The notes beneath the pieces were generated by a model. It worked only from the letters and a program-made list of their open reading frames with translations. It was not told where the DNA came from and ran no database searches. This document shows positions 12,101-23,271 of a stretch of 64,000 nt of DNA, one piece after another. The stretch spans positions 5,429 to 69,428 of the forward strand of contig BRYA01000065.1 of the NCBI GenBank assembly GCA_030267965.1, in the 5' to 3' direction. Each line of letters opens with the position of its first letter. Positions within the stretch are counted from its first letter, which is position 1. This DNA is from Triparma columacea. Its lineage: Eukaryota; Sar; Bolidophyceae; Parmales; Triparmaceae. Made by a program: the position numbers and the translations under genes.

Positions 12101-12532
12101 GAGGAGAGCGGGGAAGGCGCGGCGTCAGCTATGAAGAGCTTGGAGAAGAAGGTAGGAAAAGTCAAGTGCGTGCTGAGCATGATTGGGGTCTGCTCTGCGT
12201 GGGGGCAAGAGAAGCTGCCGTACTCCGTTTACGGCGTCGACTCAAATGACACGTTGTACGGTGGCACGGATGCCTACATGGAGGAGCTTAAGGGTATCGT
12301 GGGGGGACTGTTGGGAGAGGCAGTGGCGGAGATCGAAGGATTGCCGGAGGGTGGGTTCAAGTGCGAGCTGCTCATCATGCTCTCAGACGTTTTGTTCGTC
12401 TTCTTCGGTGGTGACACGAACGCCAAAAAACTGATCGGGAAGCTAGTGAAAAAGGTTGAGGGGGGAGATGTCGGGGCGAAACAGGGCAAGTGGCTGGCAA
12501 GGTTGAAGAGAGCCATACAGGGGGATCAATAG
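9137..12532 (+). CDS. VPS35L: VPS35L, retriever/Commander complex subunit
   Basis: Four exons: 9137-9733, 9973-11375, 11447-11749, 11866-12532; 989 residues, close to the usual family length. Recognised from a disordered acidic N-terminus with Pro and Gly runs followed by an alpha-solenoid containing LLADTSVPQFYPS, ILDTFGELVYERI, AKETCRNWFYKI, and later CSFLICGFIEKVNYGKDFE and GRHNKKTSAFVKGCLAF, which match VPS35L (C16orf62) rather than canonical VPS35. In animals VPS35L pairs with VPS26C and VPS29 as retriever and recycles endosomal membrane cargo with the CCC complex. The N-terminal exon ends at a GTGGGT donor followed by a repeat-filled intron. The first ATG is 9137; an upstream TTG at 9128 is in frame but not a normal eukaryotic start. 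Confidence 0.9.
9757..9890 (+). repeat. 11-bp tandem repeat in VPS35L intron 1
   Basis: About eleven copies of an 11-base unit, CAAGCTCGTCG, with CGTCG/CGTTG variants, lie in intron 1 (9734-9972). The tract stays open in the exon frame, so intron retention would add about 60 Ser/Arg/Leu-rich residues before a stop near 9922. A possible early acceptor (TTGCTTCAG, about 9889) ends the tract. Confidence 0.85.
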
Positions 12533-12627
12533 GGCAAGCGAAACAAGGAAGTGGAGTGAACATTTAACGACAAGCGTTTCATTCGAACGAATAATGAAAA
12601 TATTCTGCAGCGCCGCAACTCCCCTTG

Positions 12628-15461
12628 TTAATTATCCATCAGAAATTCAATCCTAGTACGCCCATCGTTGACCTGCAAAATGTTCAAAGACTCGTATTCC
12701 TCTAGACATGTGTTTAGCTGGTCCACTGTGAACCCCTTCCTGAGAATCATAGCTTCGCACACGGAAAGCTCAACCTCTGATCTGTTCTTGACGGAGTTGT
12801 TATAGTCGCGAATGATACCAAAGATCCTCGAAGTGACGTCCTCGGCTCCTCCGCCGCGAGCGTTGACTGTCTGATCGTCGAGGAGGGTGGCCTTCGACAT
12901 GTGTGTCAAACGGATTGCCTCGTCCACATCCTCGGTAGCTACGAAATCGGAGAATCTCAGGCGGGCGAGGGCCTGGGAGAGACGAAGGATGGACAGGAGC
13001 TGACGGGCAGTCATGACGGTCTGGTCTGAGTTCTGGGGCCCGCTGCCTCCTCCGCTGCGGTCGGAGAGGATGTTCTGGTCTTGAGAACGAAGGGTTACGT
13101 ACGCCTCGACTATGTATGGTGCCACCTCCGCAGGAACGGCAGGAACATGCTGTCTAGCCCTCGAAATGTACTCTCTCACTACGTCGGGCTTCAGAGGGCG
13201 CTCCTCCTCGTCGTCGTCCTCGTTGTCTTCCTCCTCCTCATCGAAACCCTGCGATGCCTTCATCGCTGCCTTCTTGGCGGCCGAAGCTGCGGCTGTAGCT
13301 CCGTTAGCCTTGTGAACGGAAGTTACGTGCCGAGCGAGTGCGATGTCGTGGTCCGCGTCGGCGATGTCGAGTATCAGGAACATCAAGTCGAATCTCGAGA
13401 GGAGGGAGTTGGGGAGATTGATGTTTTCTGATAGACTCTTACGACGGTTGTAACGACCGTACAGCGGGTTTGCCGCCGCGAGAACGGCAGCCCGTGCGTT
13501 TAGGGTGGCAGTGATACCAGCCTTAGCAATCGATACCGTCTGTTGCTCCATGACCTCATGGATGGCCGTACGATCTGGGACGTTGGGGTTAGTATACAGT
13601 TGAATCACGCCCGGCAATATAATGACGTTGTACAAATATTCTCACCTGATTCATCCATCTTGTCGAACTCGTCGATGCAGCATACTCCTTTGTCCGCCAA
13701 AACGAGCGCACCTCCCTCAAGTGCCATGTCACCTGTGGTGACATCCTTGGTGATAGCCGCGGTGAGGCCGACTCCTGAGCTACCTTTCCCAGTCGTGTAC
13801 ACCCCCCTCGGCGCGACGCTGCTAATATACTTCAAAAGCTGGGATTTCGCAACTCCAGGATCACCCATCAGGCAAATATTGAGATCGCCACGGATTTTCA
13901 TACCGTCGGCGAGTTTTTTCTCGCACCCACCGACGAGTTGCAGCAAAAGAGCGCGCTGCAAAAACGGAAACGGAAATAGAGGTCAGTCCTTATCACAGTC
14001 ACGATCATAGTTACTATCATTTTGAAAATCTCACCTTCACGTCGGCGTGCCCGAAGATCTCTGGGGCTATCGATCGAGCTAGACGACCAATGGGATCGCT
14101 TGAAAATGCGACCTGCTCGACTTTAGCAGCCAGCTCGGAGTTCTTGGCATCTTCCTCGTTGCGCTCGTCGTAGGACTTCTTATGGACGACAATCTGGGGT
14201 ACGATATGGGGGAGATGGGTGTGAAGTCGGTGTACAGTAATCGTCGTGGGTTAGTTGGCACGAGCGAAGTCGTGCTTTGCGTTGTCTTTCTTACCTGGTA
14301 TGCGTAAAGGAAAGTGTCTGCCGTGAGGCCAGCTCGAAGAGCTTTGAAGCCCTCGAACTTTGTCGGGAGGAAGACTCCGGAGATCGTGACAGTGTCTCCG
14401 GGACTGGTGGTCCTTGTCAGCTCTCCAGTGACGTGCACGTTCATGCAACGAGGGATATGTCCAATCGGGACCTGGTTGGGAAGCTCCTGCAACTTGATCT
14501 CCTGGTATTTGGTGAACTTGCTCCCCCTCGTCTGAGGATAGACCGTCTCCTCCATGCTCGCAGCCTGGGACGAGCACGCTTCTGTGGGACACTTTCTGAT
14601 GGGAGTGAACGACTTGCCCGCAGTCTGCTGGAAAATCTCGAACCCGCAGCGATCGCAGCTGTAGGCGCAGACCTCGCAATGGGGCTTGACATCAGACGCC
14701 CTGGTAATCATCCCCTTTACCGAAACGAGCTTTCCGATGGAGTCGGAACGGATGTGACGAAGACTGAAAGATTCGACAGAACCAGTGCGTGGGATCACAC
14801 GTAGCTCATAGCGTCGGGAGAGGGCACTGGGGAATGCCTGCCTCTGCCTGGCCTCACCCTCAAGCCCGCCAGCCTCCTCCCCACCGTTCTCCTCCTGCTC
14901 CCTCTGACGGTTACGCTCCTCAGTCTCGACACGCTGACGCTGCAGAATATCGATCACATCTTCCCTCTCGCGGATAAGCTCAACATTTGTAGGTAGCCTG
15001 AGAAAAGGCGGGAGGGTGTGTGAGAAAAAATGAGTGCTGGCTGATCAACGACATCAACTAGATCTATACCCCCCCCCCCCCCCTGTACCACCCCTTTCAG
15101 CCCTCCCCACCCCCCACCCCACCCAATAAGTTTTCAAAATAACCCACCCCCCCCTCCCGCCGACTTACAATTCCTCGTCTGCCAACACCAGGTCGACCGC
15201 TTCGGATGCTATCTCCACGTATCTCTTACAATTTTGCTCAGTACGTTCAACCAACTCACTGCATTGTTCGCTAAATGACGATAGGTGTGATAAATTCAAT
15301 TCAATCACTCCCCCCTCGGCCTCCCGATCCTTGATTGATCTCAATTTCAAGTAATACGGCTTCGTTCCCTCAATACCCTCGGTATACTCGACAAAAAATT
15401 TCTTGAAGAGCTCTCTATCCTTCTCGAAGTCCGCCTTTTTGTTGTTGGACGACTCCTCCAT
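12628..15461 (-). CDS. MCM7: MCM7, replicative helicase subunit
   Basis: Five exons: 15461-15169, 14997-14295, 14193-14035, 13955-13646, 13574-12628; 803 residues, in frame throughout. Visible in order: N-terminal MCM domain; zinc ribbon (CDRC ... CPTEAC); Walker [29 protein letters not shown]; Walker [24 protein letters not shown]; arginine finger SRFDL; an acidic loop of about 20 Glu/Asp; and a C-terminal winged-helix segment. [14 protein letters not shown] and [16 protein letters not shown] identify MCM7 among the MCM2-7 paralogues. It is part of the CMG helicase loaded at origins in G1. All motor residues are present. Its 3' end converges on VPS35L with 95 bases between stops. Confidence 0.96.
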
Positions 15462-15479
15462 TCTCTTTTTTTGGCTCTT

Positions 15480-15861
15480 GAATTTAGGGGGGGGGGAATA
15501 ATTTAGGGGTCCCTTTTTTCAAAGTTTTCTGTGTGAACAAACGGGATAGACGTAAAAATAACAGTTCGCAACATAAGTGGTAACCAAGAAACAATAGTTA
15601 TGCCCCCCAGAAACAGTTTGCCCCACGAACCAAGAGTAGGAAACAAATTCAATTAATGATTTAACTCGAACGTTTTGGCGACGGCTCTTTCGGCGCTGAT
15701 GGTGGCGACATTCCCCCGGCCACCAAAGAAATAAAAAAACTCCTCGTCCCCCCTCTCTCCTCAGCCCTCTTTCTAACCCAAGACTGACCTACCTCCTCCA
15801 ATTTTCACGACAGAAGAGACACCTCCACTTCCCATTTTTTTTACCCTAACCCTCACCAAAA
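15480..15861. other. Divergent intergenic region, MCM7 / CSD-KEN gene
   Basis: About 380 bases between the MCM7 start and the next gene's start. It holds a G8-9 run near 15488, AT-rich unique sequence and a T7 run just before the ATG at 15862. No motif was recognised; it presumably contains both promoters. Confidence 0.4.
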
Positions 15862-18800
15862 ATGGCGACCTCGTCGCTCGCGAGCTTTAGCTCGAGCATC
15901 CAGCCATTTCCTTTAATGATTCAAAGCCAATGTATCCAAAACGAGGCTCTCGTCAGGGCCCTACATGCTGTAAGTCTCACCACTGATTTCTCTCTGGCGG
16001 ACACGGAAGTCAGAGTGTGAAAAACATCTCCGCAATAGCGATTGAATGACCCCGCACCATTTCCCCTCACCCTATCTTTCCGTAAATCACTGGGACAACC
16101 TGCCTGATCACGCAATGTATCCGCTGTCCTCCTTTTTAATCACTTTTTCCGTGATCGTCTATCCGTCCCTCACTAAATAATCCTCCCCCCCCTTCTCACC
16201 CTCCTCCCCCCCCCCCCCCCCAGGAGTATAAAGCAAGCATGGAAAATAGAGAGGCCGATCGGAAGGTTCAATCCAAGCTATTAGAGTTGAAGGAAGCTCA
16301 GAAGGCCTCCAACAACACCGCTCTCTACGAGAAATCATATCAAATAGCACAATCCCTCCTCGCGAGCACCGTCGACAACTGGTACATAATGTCTTCAAAG
16401 GTTGATGAAGCTCTGCGTGAACACAACCTCAAGGTCTCCGCTCCTATCGCCCTCATGAACATCCTCCTGGAGGGCCATCTCCGCAATGACTACATGGCCA
16501 CGATGTTGGGGGGGGGAGAACACGAGGCGTGGATGATGAAAAATGCACCCAACGTCTCAGCCGAGGCTCCCCACTCCAACATCCAACCTGATGCCGACGA
16601 ACAGCTCTCGTTGACCGCCCCCCCCCAACCCCAGCCCCCCTCAATCCTGTATTTTTCCGCCGCCCACACGGTGAAGCTACTGTTGAGCGCCTCGTCACCG
16701 GAAATGAAATTTGCATTCTACGAAGTCACAGATGTCCTTTCGTCCGATCAAAGCAAATTCGACGCCCAGCTCGTCAGGCTCCAGAACGGGGGAAAGCAGG
16801 TCGTCAAGATCGACCTCAAAGGCCACGGCTCGTTCGCCATTCGCTACAACGTCAAGGAGTCCGACAGCTCCGATACGTGGTCCCAATGGAGCGAGTGGGT
16901 CACCATTGACCACTCACAATACGCCCCCCCTCCCACAACCAACCCTGATTTACTGAATATAGTCAAGTTCTGCAACAACTCTCTGAACGGCTGCATTGTA
17001 AAAACTGAGCGCGCCATCGAATCCCCGGCGTCTTCTAAAAACCAGAACGTCCTCCGCCCTCTCTGTGACGAGCTCCACAGGGCGGTCGTCAGGGCCATCG
17101 GGGCGGCCAAGAAACTAAGCGATTCTATAGGCAACCATTTCTCCCCGCCCTGCGCAGAAATATACGCCAACTGCGAGCTGGGACAGACACTTATCGTCAA
17201 GGTGAGAGGGGGTGGAACGGGCGAGGGGAAGCATGGAGAGCACACGTGCGACGATACTTATCCACTAATTCTTATATCCCCCGCTTCCGCTTCCGCTTCC
17301 GCTTCCGCTTCCGCTTCCTCTTCCGCTTCCTCTTCCTCTTCCTCTTCTTTCCTCCCCAGCTGGATTTCCTCGCCTTCCCCCCCCCGTCCTCATCCTCAAA
17401 TTCCTCGAAATCGAAAACTTCGAAGGCACCTAAAACGGACCCTCGTATATTTCAGCGCTACATTGCTGAAATGCTTGAGTGCAACCGCTTTGCCAAGTAC
17501 CTCAATGATTGGTCCATGGTGTCGTCAGATCTCGAAAGATGCTGCGAGGGAGCCTCCATCAACCGCCTTTTCCAGCTCCTCGTGGAATCCAAAAAGTCCT
17601 CACTTGAGTTCTCCTCCAGCGATCTCAATTGTGCGATGGCGAGAACGGACTGGTTCGGGGGGAAGCAGATTAGTCTTCTCCGTAATCGCGCGGCGGAGCT
17701 GCTTGCCGCAGAGCAGAAGCGAACGGCGGAAGAGCTGAAGCAGATAAAGAAGGAGCAGGAGCGCCTCAAGCGCGACCAGGAATTCCAGAGGAAGGCGGCG
17801 GAGAATGCTAGCAACAACTCTGAGAATTACGGCTCTTCCGCCGTAGAAGGCGGTGGCGACGTGGCGGTCGATTACAAATCCAAGCGAGTGATTCTCCAAA
17901 AACTGAACGGCGACGACGCCGTCCTCAACGGGCGATCCGGAATCGTTCAACCGTATGATTTGGACAACGACCAGTACGCAGTCAAGCTCACCGCCTCCTC
18001 CACCGGGCCATCCCCCCAGGACACCAGGTCTGCTGTGACCGTGTACGACTTCCAGTTACGCCTGATGACCAAGAAGGAGGAGAAGAAGGCCAAGGCCGAC
18101 GAAGCAGCAGCTCTGAAGGAGGAGGAAATAAAGCGCAAGGCAAAGATGGCGGCGGCTGAACGCGAGGCCGAATTCAAGGACGAGCAGCAGGCGATTGATA
18201 TGGTCAACAGGCACATCCACGGCCAAAGCGGATCTAACCCAACTTCCCTGGTTGCCGCCGTCCCCTCTGTTGCGAAAATCGTTGTCAAGAAAAACATCGC
18301 TCCAGTGTCGCGCGTTTCCAGGAAGAAGGGCGTAGTCAGAAGCTTCAATAAGGGGATCGGGTACATCCAGTACGACGATCCCACCTCGAGGAAGGGTACG
18401 AAAAAGCTTAAGGTCTTTTTCAACTTCCGCGAAGTTAGTATCCCTGAAAGGTGAGAATATGGACAAAATAAAAAAAGTGGAAATACCCTACGATATATTC
18501 CAACACACGCTAATACAACACATCTGTCGTCACTTCGCTCCTCCCCACAGTATTGTCCCCACTCTCAAAACGCAGTACGCCAGGAACACGTGGAGAACTT
18601 CGAATCTCTTCGAGGGCTCAAACGTCGAATTTGAGATCGGCTCGTACAAGGGAAAACAGGTCGCGAATGCCATCACAATTGACGAGGTCGAGGACAAGGT
18701 TCGCAAGGAGTCCGCGCCCCCTCCACCAGTAGTCGTGAAACCTGTCATCTCCATGGCTACCATTCCTACAGCAACCACCTCACTAGCTACGGGCGGCTCA

Positions 18801-21241
18801 TCATGGGCCAACATGGCTGCCAAGCCAGCCATCGCCCCCACCATCATTCACCCCCCGCCAATTCCTCCTGCTCAGGAACCCCAGGCAACCGATGAGGAGG
18901 AAAACCCGTACAAAGACATCAATATTGCGAACCTCCTCAACCCGAACAACCCTCAGTACAACCCAGAACTTGCTGCCAAGGTGAAGCTGTACAACAAGAA
19001 GGCAAAAAATCAAAAGAAGAAAGAGAAGAAAGAGAAGAAGAAAGACGAGGATTTCCCCTCCGAACCTACCTCATCCCCAGTCGGAGTCCTTTCCATGTCC
19101 CCCCAGGGCTCGCCCCAGCACCTCCCCACCTCCCTGGCCTCTACTTCTCAGGGATTCCTCGGGGCAGCCCTCGGGGCCAACACTCCTGGACTCGGAAGCT
19201 CCACCCTCAGCCAATCTCCCACCGGCGGACCTTCTGGCATCGCCTCCATTTCCCCTCCCGGCACCAGCGCTCCTCCCGGCTTCGCCTCAGGCGGCAGCCT
19301 ATCCCCTGGCCTCAACGGTCTTATGACTTCAGGGGTACCGTTTGGTGGAATGGGCGACGACCACAATGTGCACCCTGGCGGCAACGACAACCTCCTCAAC
19401 CCCAGCTCCTCGCAGAGCAGCGTCGGGGGCGCCAGTTACTTTGAGGGCTTCCAGGGGGGCAATATTTTTGCTGATTCCAACTTGCCTGCGACCTCCAGCG
19501 GCTCGGATCTCCTTCTCAACTCCTTCTCCTTCTCTGGGTTAGGGTTAAATACTACTCAATCTTCCTTCGGCGGCGCTTCTGCCGGTCAGAGTGCGTTCCT
19601 TAGCAACTTGCAGAGCTCCTACCTCAATCCCACCCCCTCTAGCTCTCGCTTGCTTTCGATGGGGAACGTTTCGGGGAGCAAGGTGAGTAACCGCTTATCT
19701 GGGAAACTTTTTCATTCGCCTGATCCAAGCCAATTCTTACACCTTTCTGCATTTTTTCCGTGACTCATTTCGTTCGTCGCAGCTGCGCCGCTTCGCCATG
19801 GCCTACCTTGGTAGGCACCTACTTGACTCGATGCGCAATATGAGCAGGAATGCAATCCCTGTTGGACCGAACATGAGCTTCTACCCTATGATTCGCCTTT
19901 CGGGCCAGGGTGAGGCCTTCCGAGGAAAATTTACCAACAATCCCTACCCGATGGCGGTGAAAAGATTCCGCAAGCCAACCACAACTTCCGTCGAGGAGAT
20001 AAAGGTTCTACATCAGCTCGCCGACAGCTGCATAGCGAAAATTTACGATTACTACGTCGACCCTGATTACTTCTACATCGCTACCGCACTATACCAAGGC
20101 AGCCTCTTAGATATCATCGGTGACACCGCGAAGCTTCTCCCCGCGGGGGACGGACTTATTGAAAGGCCCATCAAGAACCCCGCCGTCTTGCACGATATTG
20201 TCGCCCAGGTCATCGCGGCCGTGGCTTTCCTTCACAGGAAAGACGTCGCCCACAAATCGCTAAAGCCGCACAACGTCCTCTATACGCAGGAACCTGGAGG
20301 CAACCTCAAGATTGCACTCTCCGACGCCGGGATTCACAGGTTCTTGGGCAGCACCAACGACCACTACGCCAAGACCTCCACTGGGTACCAGAGCAGGGAG
20401 CTCACGCTTCTCAAGCTTGGCATGCAAGACAACCCAAACTGGATGCCCGACACAGAGGCTTTCAAGAAGGCGGACATTTTCTCACTAGGACTCGTTTGCT
20501 ACTTTGTCATGAGCGGTGGGATCCACCCTTTCGCCCATCCACGTCGGCCCTTGAGGGAGGCGGACTGGGAGTCTCGCATCGCCGACGGCGAGAACGCCAA
20601 CCTCTCCCATGTGACTGATCCGGAGGCACAGCACCTCTTCCAACTCTGCCTCTCCCATGACTCCAACAGGAGACCTCCGGCCTCTCGCCTTTGCGGACCC
20701 AACAACTTTTTTAAGCACCCCTTTTTCTTCTCTCCCAACCAGAGGATGCACATCCTTCAAAGCTGCGAGATCCACTGCTCCCAGAACGAAGGAATGTACG
20801 GTTTGAATCTGCTTGAGAACTTTGTTGGCACGAGTTGGCCGTGGAAGCAGTCCTTCGCCGAGATCTTTGAGCCAGACGGGTCTGTGGAGCTGGGAAACAA
20901 GGGGAGGGTCATGTACGGTAACAGGTGCGAATGAGGTCGACGCGGAAAAGTATAGCTAATCACGGTAATCCAAACACTAACGCAACGCTTTCTTCGCGAT
21001 TCGCTGCTCTCGCTTCGTTCGTCATAGGGGAAGGGACTTGATAAAATTCACGACTGACATCCTTACGCACTACCATGAGTTCCACAATATGTCAAGATTG
21101 AAGACCAGCCTTAGAAATGCCTTACTTTCTCATGGTCATAGTCAAGAAATGCCTCCCGCTGTAACCTGCTGGTTGTGGCTCAAGGCTCGTGCCCCACTTC
21201 TGTGGATACTCATGTTCGAAGACGGTATAACTGAACGCTAA
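15862..21241 (+). CDS. Cold-shock-domain / pseudokinase / IRE1-type KEN-like multidomain protein
   Basis: Six exons: 15862-15969, 16224-17201, 17360-18450, 18551-19682, 19783-20924, 21028-21241; 1554 residues, all joins in frame. Order: unidentified N-terminal region (1-500, one beta-rich segment around 190-290); Lys/Glu coiled coil (about 490-520); SH3/KOW-like segment (LNGRSGIVQPYD ... QYAVKL, about 538-610); second coiled coil; cold-shock domain (KGVVRSFNKGIGYIQ ... VFFNFREV ... VEFEIGSYKGKQVANAI, about 683-775); long Ser/Gly/Pro-rich linker; kinase fold (about 1140-1415); KEN-like C-terminus. The ATP-site Lys (MAVKRF) and the DFG-position Asp (LSDAG) remain, but the HRD Asp is Ser (HKSLKPHN), so this is probably a pseudokinase. 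KHPFFFSPNQRM followed by about 125 residues with RDLIKF and THYHEF resembles IRE1/RNase L KEN. The catalytic Arg-Asn pair appears replaced. No membrane helix is visible. Function unknown. Confidence 0.75.
17281..17348 (+). repeat. Hexanucleotide repeat in intron 2 of the CSD-KEN gene
   Basis: GCTTCC repeated about six times, degrading into CTTCCT/CCTCTT units, forms an extreme polypyrimidine tract directly upstream of the acceptor at 17359. It lies in intron 17202-17359. Confidence 0.85.
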
Positions 21242-21390
21242 GCTCACACGAGCGCAATAAAAATCCTTCGCCCGCAAGTAAACAAATACACTCAAGGCAT
21301 CGCATTTCAGTCTTTGCTGGGATCTATCCGGCTTCGGTGAAATGAACTTAAAAAAAAACTTTCAACAAAACAAAAACAGTATTTCCTCAC

Positions 21391-23026
21391 TTATTCGTCC
21401 TCGTCCCTCCTGACCGCCCCCAACGAGACTCTCTTATCCCAAAACTTATCTTTGAGCTCCTCCTTCGCGGGGTCGACGTACAAGTCGTACTGATGTGGGG
21501 CCAGGAACGGGGGAGGCGGAGAGGGGTTAGGATTTTTACGTTGGGGAGGTCCCCGATGGCCTTGAAAACCACCTCCGTCGAGCACTCACTTTATCCATCA
21601 TCGAATCAACCTTTGCCTTAGAGAACGCCGCTAATCTATCCCTGTACGCCTTTGCCTTCTTTCTCTGCTCCTCAATGCTCATCTTCTCCTCCTTCGTCAA
21701 CCTCCCCTTACTGTATTTGTCCTTGATCTCATTCTCAAGCGTCGCAGGGTCGTCATTTGACCTGTCTTTCAAATGAGGTTTCTTGATAACTCTCCCGTCG
21801 GGGTATTTCAAAGAGCCGTGCTTGGTCTCCTTTGGCGCGTGGGCTTTGGCCTCCCTAATCTGCAGCATTAGCATTGCGCGCTGGAGTTGCTTCACTTTCT
21901 CATCATCATTCTCCTCATCCTCCTCGTACACCCATTCCATCTGGTCTTTAACCTTCACTGCTCCAAACGTATCTATAACCTTGGCGCCCCTGAATGGATT
22001 GACGAACCCATGCTGCGTCGGGTCTCGCTGTCGGGCAGCCTTCTCCTGAACACTCCTAGCTAGCATTTTGGCCTTCATGACGCCCTTCAAATTTAGGCTC
22101 CCGAGGGCACCCCCCCCCTCATCCTCGTAGGTCTGGCCACCAGTATCCAGAGCTACCTCCTCCCCAAGCCACTTTGACGCAAGCTTGGACTCTTCGGCAT
22201 CGGGTTTCTTAGCTATCACCTCCTTCTTGTAAAATTGCAACACGTTCGGATATCCCTGCTTGGCAAGAAGAGGTATTATCCTAGCCTTCTCCTTTGCCCA
22301 GAAGCTTTCACCGAAACACCTAGCGGACAAGAACGTTTGCAATACGATGGCAGGCTTCAAAATGCTCTGAGCCTTGTGCGCAACTTTTTTCCACTCATCG
22401 TACTCTATCACCCCGTCCCCGTCCGCATCTAATATCGAAACGAGCTGCTTTACGTGTTCTTCCCTGTCAAAATTCGCATGACCCTTCCCTCCGTAAACGT
22501 CGTCGACCATCGTCTCTAGCTCGTCATGCGATATGAACTCAGAGCCATCATCATCGTACAACTCAAAGGCAAAACGCCCCAGTGCTTCCGGGGTGAGCGT
22601 ACAGTAGTTGTAAAGACCTATTACCCACTCGTCCGGCTCGAGCTGCTCTGCCGACATTCCCTCAGTATCCGTGTCCATCGCCCGGAAAGCCTTCCCGATG
22701 AATGGAATCCAGTCTATCCGCAGGTACTTAAAAAATTCATCCAGGGTGACCATTCCTGAATCGTCCTCGTCGATCTTGGAAAACAACTTAAAAAAGTTTG
22801 TCACCGCGTTTCTCTGGACTCCAAGCCTGACCATTAGCCTCCTCATCTGAGTCCCCTTCTGGGAAGCAAGGAAGAACTGAGCGTATTCGTCTGCCCTCCT
22901 GTAGGCAGGAGAAATACGGCGGATGTCCTCCATCGTCACACATTTACACCGCCCCTTTGCTTTTGGCCTTTTCCTGCGGTTGGCCTTCTGCTTTGGCTTG
23001 CAGCACAAGAGATTAATCAGAAACAT
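21391..23026 (-). CDS. EF-hand calcium-binding protein
   Basis: Two exons: 23026-21590 and 21489-21391; 511 residues. The start at 23026 is the first ATG in the open frame; upstream codons are open but have no ATG. The N-terminus (MFLINLLCCKPK) has paired cysteines that could be palmitoylated. Four EF-hand-like loops are visible at about residues 85-260: IDEDDSGMVTLDEF, a degenerate MDTDTEGM loop, YDDDGSEFISHDEL and LDADGDGVIEYDEW; loops 1, 3 and 4 keep the acidic ligands. The C-terminal half is Lys/Glu-rich and probably helical, with no known enzyme domain. It shares domain order and length with the gene at 40352, so the two are probably diverged paralogues. Role inferred only as calcium sensing. 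Confidence 0.85.
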
Positions 23027-23271
23027 TATTCGAGATAGGGGTTGAGTTTGTTGCTGGCTGCCACTTGATATCAGCGCTAATTCGATCAAGCAGCAAGACG
23101 GACTAACAACCTGAGAAACAAATTTTAAGAGCAATCTCCACGAATCACGCCCAAGAGTGTTGCTTGAGGTTTCAACAATGCTGGCCAAACAGCTTCCTCC
23201 TTCCTCCAGGTCCCCCAGGAATCAATCCCCACAGATTGCAGAAAAGTTGGAGCTCTGACGTGAGGGGTATC

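Noticed and set aside
19540..19552. Telomere-like GGGTTAGGGTTA
   Set aside because: Only two units and inside the coding exon of the CSD-KEN gene; not a telomeric repeat array.
23027..23188. N-terminal extension of the EF-hand gene
   Set aside because: Open frame but begins at TTG with no ATG; the first ATG at 23026 gives a sensible lipidation-type N-terminus.
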